A stretch of DNA of 64,000 nt from the NCBI RefSeq assembly GCF_022788695.1, contig NZ_CP085159.1:62001-126000 (forward strand), in the 5' to 3' direction. The notes under the pieces were generated by a model. The model did not search any database. It saw nothing but the letters and a program-made list of their open reading frames with translations, and had not been told where the DNA came from. Origin of the DNA: Pseudosulfitobacter sp. DSM 107133 (GTDB lineage Bacteria > Pseudomonadota > Alphaproteobacteria > Rhodobacterales > Rhodobacteraceae). Position numbers and translations under genes: made by a program. How positions within the stretch are numbered: position 1 is the stretch's first letter; the number at the start of each line of letters is the position of its first letter. Positions 17,759-24,742 of the stretch are shown here, piece by piece.

Positions 17759-18397
17759 GTGCTTTCTCCCGATACGTTCCGACAAAGCTATTCTCCCGCG
17801 CTGCCATTTGGTAGGTTTTGTTGGAACGTATCCCTTCTGAGCATGGCAAGCATCCTGCCGTTTCTGTTTGTCTACGTCGTCAGCACGCCCAATTTTGCGG
17901 CGATGCTCGTGACGAATTCCACAGCGCTCGGGCGGTTTCTGCGTCAGGTGATGACAAACGGGCTGCCGGTTGTATTTATTGTCAACTATATCGGGTTTGT
18001 CTTCGCACATAACACGTTGAATAATCCCGACCGCTCGGAGATCGGGTATATCGTTCTGGATGGCCTCCTTCGAAGCGCCACTTTCATCGCGATTCACATT
18101 CTCGTTTATGTACTGTCGGCTGACTTGTTTGGCTCCTTCAGCGGCAATCGCGCAACCGCAGTAAGCGTGGTTGGACCAACGCTTGAGCGGTCGTTCATTT
18201 TTCACAACATCTCTGGCGTGTATCTCTACGCCGTTGTGCCGGGCGCATTCATCGCGCTTCTGGCCGTTCTGACAAAACGTTCAGGCGAGACGTCTGATAC
18301 AAGCAAATCCAAAACGAGGAATATAGCTCTGCTCTTCAGCCTGGTCTCGATCCCCGGTGTGACAGTCTTGTCTTACGCGCTGAATTCGGCAACCTGA
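17759..18397 (+). CDS. Polytopic membrane protein of unknown function
   Basis: The 212-residue product has about five hydrophobic segments (for example ILPFLFVYVV, GLPVVFIVNYIGFVFAH, FIAIHILVYVL) and few charged residues between. It has no metal motif I recognise. I placed the start at a GTG two bases after the DUF411 stop. The frame also reaches upstream into that gene, and a later ATG (MASILPFLF) is possible. Tight linkage to a DUF411 gene suggests a role in the same copper-related function, but I do not recognise the family. Confidence 0.7.
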   Translation: MLSPDTFRQSYSPALPFGRFCWNVSLLSMASILPFLFVYVVSTPNFAAMLVTNSTALGRFLRQVMTNGLPVVFIVNYIGFVFAHNTLNNPDRSEIGYIVLDGLLRSATFIAIHILVYVLSADLFGSFSGNRATAVSVVGPTLERSFIFHNISGVYLYAVVPGAFIALLAVLTKRSGETSDTSKSKTRNIALLFSLVSIPGVTVLSYALNSAT

Positions 18398-18458
18398 CTG
18401 ATTTACCCGGACAACTATTCGTAGACCGTCATCTGATCAAGTGTATCGAAATGTACCC

Positions 18459-18489
18459 TTGACCTTACCTCACTGGAATGTTGCACAGA
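18459..18489 (+). promoter_or_regulatory. CueR-like promoter upstream of the DUF2933-like gene
   Basis: TTGACC at 18459-18464 is followed by TTACCTCACTGGAATG, a weaker version of the dyad seen before copZ and copB. The -10 is poor (CACAGA after 19 bp). The gene downstream begins at 18515 with GGAGAGC before its ATG. The site is assigned by likeness to the stronger ones. Confidence 0.6.
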
Positions 18490-18514
18490 CGTCCGAGAAT
18501 GTCTGGAGAGCTAC

Positions 18515-18826
18515 ATGTCTGACACTCAAAGCCAAAAACCCACCTGGTCATCGAAACTGATGCACTATGGCATGGTGGTCTGTTGTGCCGTCATGCTGTT
18601 GCCGATCGCGGCCTTCTTTGTCGCTGGGGGTACAATTGCCGGTCTGTGGACCAACGTCGGGCTTTTTGCGCCGATCGCACTCTGCCTCGGGGCACACGTT
18701 GTGATGCACAAATTGATTGGAAAGTCGTGCCACGGGTCAAAAGATGAGCAGGCGCAAGAGGATACATTGGATGCAGAATTCCGCGATGGACAGGTTCCTG
18801 CTCGGGACATTGCACGCTCGCGCTAA
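18515..18826 (+). CDS. Small membrane protein, DUF2933-like
   Basis: The 103-residue product has two hydrophobic segments (MVVCCAVMLLPIAAFFVAGG and LFAPIALCLGAHVVMH). It ends its membrane part with CLGAHVVMHKLIGKSCHG, the Cys/His pattern seen in DUF2933 proteins of copper loci. The vicinal CC in the first helix could also bind a soft metal. It has a good ribosome binding site and a CueR-like promoter 50 bases upstream. Its last 41 bases overlap the start of the lipoprotein gene that follows. Confidence 0.72.
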   Translation: MSDTQSQKPTWSSKLMHYGMVVCCAVMLLPIAAFFVAGGTIAGLWTNVGLFAPIALCLGAHVVMHKLIGKSCHGSKDEQAQEDTLDAEFRDGQVPARDIARSR

Positions 18827-19043
18827 GCGTCGTCTGGCCCTCAGTTCCACCATCGTCGGTCTGCTTGTCCTGGGCGGATGCTCGACGTCAGGCGGGATTT
18901 GTCCGTTAGAGCCTCCGTCGGTTACACGGGCCGCTGCCGACAATGTGCGTCTACCCGATGGTTGCCGACTGGTGGGCCTGTCTGGAAAGGGCGTTCAAAA
19001 AGTATCCTGCGACGATGGAAGGAGCGGGTTTGCTTTCAATTAA
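18786..19043 (+). CDS. Small lipoprotein of unknown function
   Basis: The 85-residue product has a charged N-terminus (ARAKRRLALSS), a hydrophobic core IVGLLVLGG and a lipobox LGGC, followed by STSGGICPLEPPSV. The mature part is about 50 residues with three more cysteines. The ATG lies inside the preceding gene, a 41-base overlap, and no strong ribosome binding site is seen, so the start is uncertain. It is convergent with merA. Lipobox and codon pattern support a real gene, but the family is unknown to me. Confidence 0.55.
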   Translation: MDRFLLGTLHARAKRRLALSSTIVGLLVLGGCSTSGGICPLEPPSVTRAAADNVRLPDGCRLVGLSGKGVQKVSCDDGRSGFAFN

Positions 19044-19100
19044 GGCATCTTGCAACACGCTGTAGTGGTTGCCAGAGCCTCCAGTTTTTTTGCCGATCTG

Positions 19101-20531
19101 TCATCCCGCGCAGCAGCTCAGCTTCGCCACGTCCATGTCGAAGGTTTGCGCCGCCAACTTCAGCCCTTCCACGGTCGTCAGATACGGGAAGATCGTCTCG
19201 CCGAGCGCCTTTGTTGTCATGCCGAACTTCAGCGCCATGACGAGGGTCTGGATCGTATCGGACCCCTCGGGCGCGATGATCTGGCCACCAAGCAGCCGGT
19301 CGGTCTTTCTGTCCGCCACCAGCTTGATCAATCCGCGCGTGTCGCGTGCGGCCAGCGCGCGCGGCACTTGATCGAGCGGCACGATGGACGTCTTGACGTC
19401 GAAGCCCGCGTCCCGAGCCTGGGTTTCACTGGGACCGACGCCCGCGACCTGCGGGTCGGAAAACACAACCCAGGGCATCGCGGCGTTGTCGTAACGATGG
19501 TCCTCACCAAGCACTGCGTTTTTGGCTGCGAGCTTTGCACCATAGGCCGCCATATAGACGAACTGGTCACGGTTGGTCACATCGCCCGCAGCATAGATGC
19601 CGGGCACCGATGTCTGCATGTCCTCGCCGACGACGATGGACCCACGCGCGTCGGTTTCCACGCCGATTGCGTCCAGGCCCATATCTTCGGTATTGGCCCG
19701 CCTGCCAGCGGTCGAAACGAGGTGATCCGCCGTCACTTCGACAGGCTTTCCGTTCTGGATCACGCGCAGTGTCACGCCCGCGTCGTCGCGGCGCACAGTG
19801 TCGTAGCTTAACCCGGTCAGAAGGGTGATGCCTTCGGCCTCGAACGCCGCCGCCAATGCCTCCGAGACCTCTGGTTCCGCGCCGGGCAACAGATGCGAAC
19901 GGGCAACAAGCGTGACCTTCACGCCCATGCGGCTCATCATCTGGGCCAGTTCCGCGCCGATGTAACCCGCGCCGATGAAGATCAGGCTTTTCGGCAGTAC
20001 TTCGAGCTCCAGAAGACTGGTGCTGTCGAGCGCGCCGATTTCCTCGATGCCGTCGATGGTCGGCAGGACGGGACGCCCGCCCGTGGCGATGATGGTCCTC
20101 GGTGCTTTCAGGGTTCGCTCACCGACTGTCACGCCACCTTCGATCAGCCGCGCGGGACCGGCGTCGATGTAATCGACACCCTCATATTCCGGCAGAAGGT
20201 CCGCGTATTTCTTCTGGCGCAGGGTCTCGACCAGATCGTCCTTGGACTGAACGAGCGTCTGCCAGTCATCGACTTGCGCGTGGCCTGATAGACCGGGGAA
20301 CCGTTTGGCAGCTCCCGCACCGTGCACGGCCTCTGCCGCGCGGATCATCGCCTTGGACGGCACGCATCCCACGTTGACGCAGGTTCCGCCGATGGTGCCA
20401 TGTCCCACGAGAGCGACGCGCTTTCCGGCATCCGCGCCGGTAATTGCGGCGGAGAACCCCGCCGATCCGGCCCCAAGAACGATCAGGTCATAGCCGCCCT
20501 GTCCATCGTCGTTTTTGTTCAGGTCTTTCAT
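19101..20531 (-). CDS. merA: MerA, mercuric reductase
   Basis: The 476-residue flavoprotein has the FAD fold at the N-terminus (YDLIVLGAGSAGFSAA), the redox disulfide CVNVGCVPSK, an NAD(P)H site (FIGAGYIGAELAQ) and the C-terminal SCCAG. The vicinal cysteine pair at the end is the Hg(II) entry site of MerA. There is no N-terminal MerP-like domain, so this is the short form. It reduces Hg(II) to Hg(0) with NADPH in the cytoplasm. The ATG follows GAGG by nine bases and lies one base after the stop of the small gene before it. It is the last gene of the mer operon. Confidence 0.95.
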   Translation of the reverse strand: MKDLNKNDDGQGGYDLIVLGAGSAGFSAAITGADAGKRVALVGHGTIGGTCVNVGCVPSKAMIRAAEAVHGAGAAKRFPGLSGHAQVDDWQTLVQSKDDLVETLRQKKYADLLPEYEGVDYIDAGPARLIEGGVTVGERTLKAPRTIIATGGRPVLPTIDGIEEIGALDSTSLLELEVLPKSLIFIGAGYIGAELAQMMSRMGVKVTLVARSHLLPGAEPEVSEALAAAFEAEGITLLTGLSYDTVRRDDAGVTLRVIQNGKPVEVTADHLVSTAGRRANTEDMGLDAIGVETDARGSIVVGEDMQTSVPGIYAAGDVTNRDQFVYMAAYGAKLAAKNAVLGEDHRYDNAAMPWVVFSDPQVAGVGPSETQARDAGFDVKTSIVPLDQVPRALAARDTRGLIKLVADRKTDRLLGGQIIAPEGSDTIQTLVMALKFGMTTKALGETIFPYLTTVEGLKLAAQTFDMDVAKLSCCAG

Positions 20532-20532
20532 C

Positions 20533-20670
20533 TCAGCGCGCCTCACCATACTCGGGGTTGTTCGATTTGGCAGCGAACAGATAAATGACCGCGCCGATTG
20601 CGATCAGCGGTGTGAGCATGCCGAGAAGACCGAAGAACATACCGGTGGCGGTGCAACATCCCATCATCAT
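20533..20670 (-). CDS. 45-residue membrane protein with a Cys-Cys pair, between merF and merA
   Basis: The peptide begins MMMGCCTATG, has one long hydrophobic stretch (MFFGLLGMLTPLIAIGAVIY) and ends in a charged tail. Its ATG overlaps the merF stop (ATGA), and merA starts one base after its own stop, so it is translationally tied to both. The vicinal CC at the N-terminal membrane edge recalls the Hg-binding pairs of MerT and MerF. I know no named family of this size, so the role in mercury handling is inferred from context. Confidence 0.75.
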   Translation of the reverse strand: MMMGCCTATGMFFGLLGMLTPLIAIGAVIYLFAAKSNNPEYGEAR

Positions 20671-21053
20671 GAGAGCGTTCCTTTCTTTTGCGCACGGTTC
20701 AGCAGAACCGCGTAGAGTGCTGTGGCGGCGAAAACGCCGATTGTGATCCGTATTGCGAACCTGAATTCGAGAAGAATGATCAGGATCGACAGGGCCACCG
20801 CGAGGCCGGTGGCCCAAAGTTTCGGGGCCGGTCCCGGCTTGCCAGCGCGCAGCCAAAGGGCCTGTGCCACCACGGCGAGGCTGAAAAACAGCAGCGGGAA
20901 CAGGGCGTAATCGAGCCAACCCGTTAGGGCCGACAATCCGACGCCAGCGACGATGACGACCAGAAGCGGCGTAAAGCAGCAGAGCGCGGCGAAGAGCGCA
21001 CCGCCAAGCCCCCATTTCAGCAGACGGTCGGAATTTTCAGGTGTGCCAGTCAA
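20667..21053 (-). CDS. merF: MerF-like mercury transport protein, C-terminally extended
   Basis: The N-terminal half has the MerF signature: a first helix with ALCCFTPLLVV and then GVGLSALTGWLDY. MerF moves Hg(II) across the inner membrane to MerA. The product is 128 residues against about 81 for classical MerF. It continues with two extra hydrophobic segments (LWATGLAVALSILIILLEF and ITIGVFAATALYAVLL), and lacks the usual second Cys pair. The start is a TTG overlapping the previous stop (TTGA). The frame extends further upstream but only through the preceding gene. Confidence 0.8.
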   Translation of the reverse strand: MTGTPENSDRLLKWGLGGALFAALCCFTPLLVVIVAGVGLSALTGWLDYALFPLLFFSLAVVAQALWLRAGKPGPAPKLWATGLAVALSILIILLEFRFAIRITIGVFAATALYAVLLNRAQKKGTLS

Positions 21054-21301
21054 GGAGCCGTCTTTCTCTGTGATGGGTCGGGGCCGGAGGCGCGTTTCAT
21101 TTGCGAACGACGCAATGCGCGGACGATCAGGTAGGTCAGACCCGCCAAAACCAGCACGGCAATGCCACTCATTCCAGAGAGCCAAGCCCCAACGCCGCCG
21201 AACAACGCTGCAAGCACGGCAGTTCCGCCGCCGCAGCAGACGACCACGACCGGAGCTGCTATTCCGAAGGCCAGCAGGCCACCCATCAGATTGTCACGCA
21301 T
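21050..21301 (-). CDS. Small membrane protein with a Cys-Cys pair, between merP and merF
   Basis: The 83-residue product has two hydrophobic segments. The first contains VVVVCCGGGTAVLAAL, a vicinal cysteine pair inside the membrane helix as in MerT, MerF and MerC. The second is GIAVLVLAGLTYLIV. It is shorter than MerC or MerT and does not match MerE clearly. The ATG at 21301 lies ten bases after the merP stop, and its own stop overlaps the merF start. It probably belongs to the Hg(II) uptake set. Confidence 0.75.
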   Translation of the reverse strand: MRDNLMGGLLAFGIAAPVVVVCCGGGTAVLAALFGGVGAWLSGMSGIAVLVLAGLTYLIVRALRRSQMKRASGPDPSQRKTAP

Positions 21302-21311
21302 TGCAGGCGGC

Positions 21312-21614
21312 TCAGGAGGCTGTGTCGGGCAGCACCTGCGCCGGATAGCCATTGGCCGTCACCGCGCCGATGATGCTTTCGATGGAAGTTTCGGCGTCAT
21401 CGTAGGTCACGCTGTAAACACCCTGCCCGTATTCGGGGCCGTCCTCGAATGCGGCGATCTCGACCGACGGAACACCGCGCATCGAGCTGGCGACGATGAA
21501 TGAACAGGACGGGCATGTCAGTTCGCTGACGGCGATCTCGACCTGGCGCTCTTCAGCGAGGGTCGGAGTCGAGAGTGCGGCGATAGTCAGGGCGGATAGC
21601 AGAAGATGCTTCAT
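21312..21614 (-). CDS. merP: MerP-like periplasmic Hg(II)-binding protein
   Basis: The 100-residue protein has a signal peptide (MKHLLLSALTIAALSTPTLA) and one heavy-metal-associated domain. The metal site is LTCPSCSF rather than the classical MTCAAC, and the domain ends in VTANGYPAQ, as MerP does. It collects Hg(II) in the periplasm and gives it to the membrane carriers. The ATG at 21614 follows GAGGA by eight bases. Another ATG two codons upstream is too close to it. merT precedes it in the operon. Confidence 0.87.
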   Translation of the reverse strand: MKHLLLSALTIAALSTPTLAEERQVEIAVSELTCPSCSFIVASSMRGVPSVEIAAFEDGPEYGQGVYSVTYDDAETSIESIIGAVTANGYPAQVLPDTAS

Positions 21615-21629
21615 GGTCATTGTCCTCGT

Positions 21630-22037
21630 TCAGAATTTCAGGATGAAGGGGGTGATGTAGGGAAAGATCATGGCGACAGCGACAATCGCGGAAGCGGCCC
21701 AGAGGGTCGCCCGCATGATTTGGCGGTCGATGGGGCGGGCGCAGGTGCCATCGGCACAGGACTCGGCATCTACAGGCTTGTAAGCCTTGTAGAAGCCGTA
21801 TCCCAAGAACGCGGCGCTCAGCGCGAAGGTGTACCACTTGTAGGCATAGAGGGCCCCGAGCTGCGCGATGAACACGCCCGTCACGCCAAAGCTGACCAGA
21901 ACAAGCGGCAGAATGCAGCACGAGGTCATCGCCAGCGCACCGAGGACGCCGAGGCCGGTCACGCCCCATCCCTTGGTGGTTTCGTCGCCAATTTTCTGCG
22001 ACCGAGATTGCGGAAGTTCCGCCAAATTTTGTTCCAT
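21630..22037 (-). CDS. merT: MerT, mercuric ion transport protein
   Basis: The 135-residue product has three hydrophobic segments. The first carries TSCCILPLVLVSFGV, the Hg-binding CC pair of MerT. A second cysteine pair lies in the loop ESCADGTCARP, again as in MerT. It takes Hg(II) from MerP through the inner membrane. The ATG at 22037 follows AAGGAAG by five bases and lies about 23 bases from the predicted start of transcription. It is the first gene of the mer operon. Confidence 0.92.
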   Translation of the reverse strand: MEQNLAELPQSRSQKIGDETTKGWGVTGLGVLGALAMTSCCILPLVLVSFGVTGVFIAQLGALYAYKWYTFALSAAFLGYGFYKAYKPVDAESCADGTCARPIDRQIMRATLWAASAIVAVAMIFPYITPFILKF

Positions 22038-22066
22038 CGAATCTTCCTTGAACAGATATTTCCACC

Positions 22067-22097
22067 GTTCTAGGGTCTGTAGTTGATACAGGCTCAA
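22067..22097 (-). promoter_or_regulatory. MerR-controlled mer promoter
   Basis: Reading leftward, -35 TTGAGC (22092-22097) and -10 TAGAAC (22067-22072) are separated by 19 bp. The spacer holds the dyad CTGTA-TCAAC-TACAG, which plays the part of the classical mer operator. It lies between merT and divergent merR, whose own promoter must overlap it. Confidence 0.85.
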
Positions 22098-22113
22098 GGG
22101 GTTTTTTTGCGAA

Positions 22114-22527
22114 ATGAGTAACACAAGCGTGAGTTCAATTCGGCGGGGTGATTTGGCACGAGCGACGGGCTGCAACCCGGAAACCATTCGCTATTATGAG
22201 AAAATCGGCATCATGCCGGACCCGCCGCGCAGTACGAAGGGCTATCGAAGCTACGATGATACCCATGTACGACGATTGAAGTTCGTCATGCGGTCCCGAG
22301 CTCTCGGTTTCTCGCTAGAAGAGGTTCGCGGGTTGCTGGGCTTGGTTGATAATCGGATCCAGACTTGCGCCGAAGTCCAAGCCATGGCCGAAGTACATCT
22401 CGGAGAAGTGCGCGCAAAAATAGCCGATCTGACACGGATAGAACGCGTCTTATCAGAAACCGTCGCGCGCTGCACGGGCGATGCGGCACCCGACTGTGCC
22501 ATCATTGATGCGCTTTTCGATGCATGA
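22114..22527 (+). CDS. merR: MerR, mercury-responsive regulator
   Basis: The 137-residue protein has the MerR DNA-binding domain (LARATGCNPETIRYYEKIG). Its three conserved cysteines, 85, 120 and 128, have nearly the spacing of Tn501 MerR (82, 117, 126). The loop is CTGDAAPDC, one residue shorter than in Tn501. It is divergent from the merT-merA operon, the usual arrangement, and the shared region carries the stretched promoter. It represses the operon without Hg(II) and activates it with Hg(II). It is convergent with ccmI. Confidence 0.93.
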   Translation: MSNTSVSSIRRGDLARATGCNPETIRYYEKIGIMPDPPRSTKGYRSYDDTHVRRLKFVMRSRALGFSLEEVRGLLGLVDNRIQTCAEVQAMAEVHLGEVRAKIADLTRIERVLSETVARCTGDAAPDCAIIDALFDA

Positions 22528-22552
22528 GCACGAAAACAGGTCTGGAAAGATG

Positions 22553-23710
22553 CTATTGGCGCATCCTGGCCAGTGCCTCTTGTAGAGTTTGCCGCCGCGG
22601 ATCGTTTTGCGGAGCTACTGATAACAGTACTTCAGCACGTTCAAGTGCGGCGATTGCCTGTTCCCTATCACCCAAGACGGAGAAAGCGTTGCCAAGCCGC
22701 ATCCACCCGTCAAAGTCATCCGGCTCATCTTCAAGACGCGCAGCCAGCCGTTCAACCATCGACATGATGAACGCCTGTCTCTCCTCCACGGTCAGGTCTA
22801 GAGCGTCTTCCATATCTTCCTGAGAAGGCCCGGGTGCACTGACCAACGGTGCAAAATCAGCCAGTGAGATCGGAGCTCTGCTGATCTCGGCGCCAATTCG
22901 GTTTGCTTCAGCAACAAAGCTTTCCATCCAGGGATAGAAACTGTCCGCGTTGTTCAGTCGTCTTATCAGCAAGTCATGTGCCTGCGCGATGTCGCCCTTC
23001 TGTCTCAATGCGACTGCCTTGTAGAAGACCGCCGCGGGATTGGACGGGTCCAGTTCCATCGCATGCTCGATTGCGGTCACCGCAGCCGGTGTCACAACAC
23101 CTTGCTCTGCCGAGATAAGGGCCTCTGCAAGCATGGAGAAAACGGCCGAAGTGGCTTCTGGTCGTTTGGCGACAATCCCGAAGGCCTCGGCAGCATCTGC
23201 GAACCGACCCATTCTGGAATAGGTTTGTCCCAGAAGCATCCAGCCTTCTGACGGTCCTCCGGAGGGATCAGTCGTGAGCCGATCATAAAGCTGATTTGTC
23301 AAATCTGCGACTTTCGCCGTCTCTTGACGTTCAGCTGTCCGCTCGGAAAATGCAATGCCGGGTATCTCCGGTGATCCCATGACCGCGTAGTAACCGAATG
23401 CGAAGGCCGGAACGAACATAGCACTCAGAACAATGGCAAAGCGACCACCCGATGTCAGTTCCTTGGTCGCCTGAGCAGTCTTGCGCGACTGCATGAGAAT
23501 CCGTCTCTTGATCTCCTGTTCTGCCGCGGTGGCCTCTGCGCCAGAAATGACACCGCGCTCAAGATCCCGTTTGACCTCATCCAATTGGTCCAAGAGAACG
23601 GCGGGGGTTGTATCCGCCATGACCGACGTCATTTCTGACCGGCGTCGGAGCGGTAGTCCCACAAAGAGCAGTCCAATTGTGGACAGTGCGGCAAAAACCA
23701 ACCAGATCAT
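22553..23710 (-). CDS. ccmI: CcmI, c-type cytochrome biogenesis protein
   Basis: The 385-residue protein has two N-terminal membrane helices (MIWLVFAALSTIGLLFVGLP and FAIVLSAMFVPAFAFGYY) separated by a leucine-zipper-like cytoplasmic loop, then TPR repeats in the periplasm (for example GWMLLGQTYSRMGRFADAAEAF, in part). This is the layout of CcmI/CycH, which holds apocytochrome c for the heme-ligation complex. The ATG overlaps the ccmH stop (TGATG). It is the last gene of ccmF-ccmG-ccmH-ccmI. Confidence 0.92.
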   Translation of the reverse strand: MIWLVFAALSTIGLLFVGLPLRRRSEMTSVMADTTPAVLLDQLDEVKRDLERGVISGAEATAAEQEIKRRILMQSRKTAQATKELTSGGRFAIVLSAMFVPAFAFGYYAVMGSPEIPGIAFSERTAERQETAKVADLTNQLYDRLTTDPSGGPSEGWMLLGQTYSRMGRFADAAEAFGIVAKRPEATSAVFSMLAEALISAEQGVVTPAAVTAIEHAMELDPSNPAAVFYKAVALRQKGDIAQAHDLLIRRLNNADSFYPWMESFVAEANRIGAEISRAPISLADFAPLVSAPGPSQEDMEDALDLTVEERQAFIMSMVERLAARLEDEPDDFDGWMRLGNAFSVLGDREQAIAALERAEVLLSVAPQNDPRRQTLQEALARMRQ

Positions 23711-24177
23711 CAATTGTCCTTTGGCGTGTTAATGTCGATGAAACGCGCAATCTCGGCTTCCTCAACCTCGGAAAAATCCGCAACGACGCCTTTGCGCCGG
23801 CTTTTCAAAATGATCGCCCAGCCCGCCAGGAGAGAAACGACAGCCAAAACAAAGGGCGCCAACCAAAGGGCCAGGGTGGAGGCATTGAAAGGCGGGCGCA
23901 TCAAAACGTAGTCGCCATAGCGCGCATGAATAAACGCGATGACCTCTTCATCGCTGTCGCCAGCGACCAACCTTTCACGCACCAAAATCCGCAAATCCCG
24001 CGCAACGCCAGCATTGGAGCTGTCGATATCCTGATTTTGACAGACGACGCAGCGCAGTTCCTTTGAAATCATCCGCGCGCGCTCTTCAAGCACCAGATCC
24101 TGCAACATCTCGTCCGGCTCGACCGCAAAGGCCATCACCGGAAGAAGCAAAAAAAGCGCGATGATCACATGCCTCAT
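23710..24177 (-). CDS. ccmH: CcmH, apocytochrome thiol reductase
   Basis: The 155-residue protein has a signal peptide, the active motif LRCVVCQNQDI, the conserved YGDYVLMRPPF region and a C-terminal membrane anchor. CcmH reduces or holds the CxxCH cysteines of apocytochromes together with CcmG. Its start lies inside the ccmG end (four-base overlap) and its stop overlaps ccmI, so the module is translationally coupled. Confidence 0.95.
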   Translation of the reverse strand: MRHVIIALFLLLPVMAFAVEPDEMLQDLVLEERARMISKELRCVVCQNQDIDSSNAGVARDLRILVRERLVAGDSDEEVIAFIHARYGDYVLMRPPFNASTLALWLAPFVLAVVSLLAGWAIILKSRRKGVVADFSEVEEAEIARFIDINTPKDN

Positions 24178-24740
24178 CCGTTCTGCCCCCTCGGCAATGC
24201 GCCTGCCTGTTCGAGCGCCTCTCTGAACCTAGCAATGGCTTCATCACCAACAACAGGCCCGACGTATCTGAACAACACAGTTCCATCGGGTCCGACAATG
24301 AACGTCTCGGGTACGCCCGACAGGCCCCATTCAATGCCAGCCCTTCCACTCAAGTCTGAGCCAATCTTTTCATAGGGATTGCCAAGCTCCGCCAGCCATT
24401 TTGTCGCATCTTCCGGCTTGTCCTTGTAGTTGATACCGAACAGCCTCAGCCCATCTTTTTCGACCATTTGGGTCAGTATGCCATGCTCCGCCCGGCAGGG
24501 TACGCACCACGAAGCAAACACATTCACGATGACCGGTCCGGCGTTATCCACGAGATCGGCGCGGGACAAGCCGGGCGTCTCCAGCCCCTCAATGGCAGCC
24601 AGATCGAACTGGGGCGCAGGCTGGGAGATCAAAACAGATGGAATGTTGTTTGGATCCCGATCGGGGTTCAGCCCCCATAGGAAGAACCCGCCAAATACCG
24701 CCGCGATCGTGAGCGGGATGAATGCCAGTATACGTCCCAT
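24174..24740 (-). CDS. ccmG: CcmG/DsbE, thioredoxin-like cytochrome c maturation protein
   Basis: The 188-residue protein has an N-terminal anchor helix and a thioredoxin fold with the active site FASWCVPCRAEH and the family loop GVPETFIVGPDG. CcmG keeps apocytochrome cysteines reduced and gets its electrons from a DsbD-type protein. ScsB elsewhere in this window might serve. It starts two bases after the ccmF stop. Confidence 0.95.
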   Translation of the reverse strand: MGRILAFIPLTIAAVFGGFFLWGLNPDRDPNNIPSVLISQPAPQFDLAAIEGLETPGLSRADLVDNAGPVIVNVFASWCVPCRAEHGILTQMVEKDGLRLFGINYKDKPEDATKWLAELGNPYEKIGSDLSGRAGIEWGLSGVPETFIVGPDGTVLFRYVGPVVGDEAIARFREALEQAGALPRGQNG

Positions 24741-24742
24741 CG

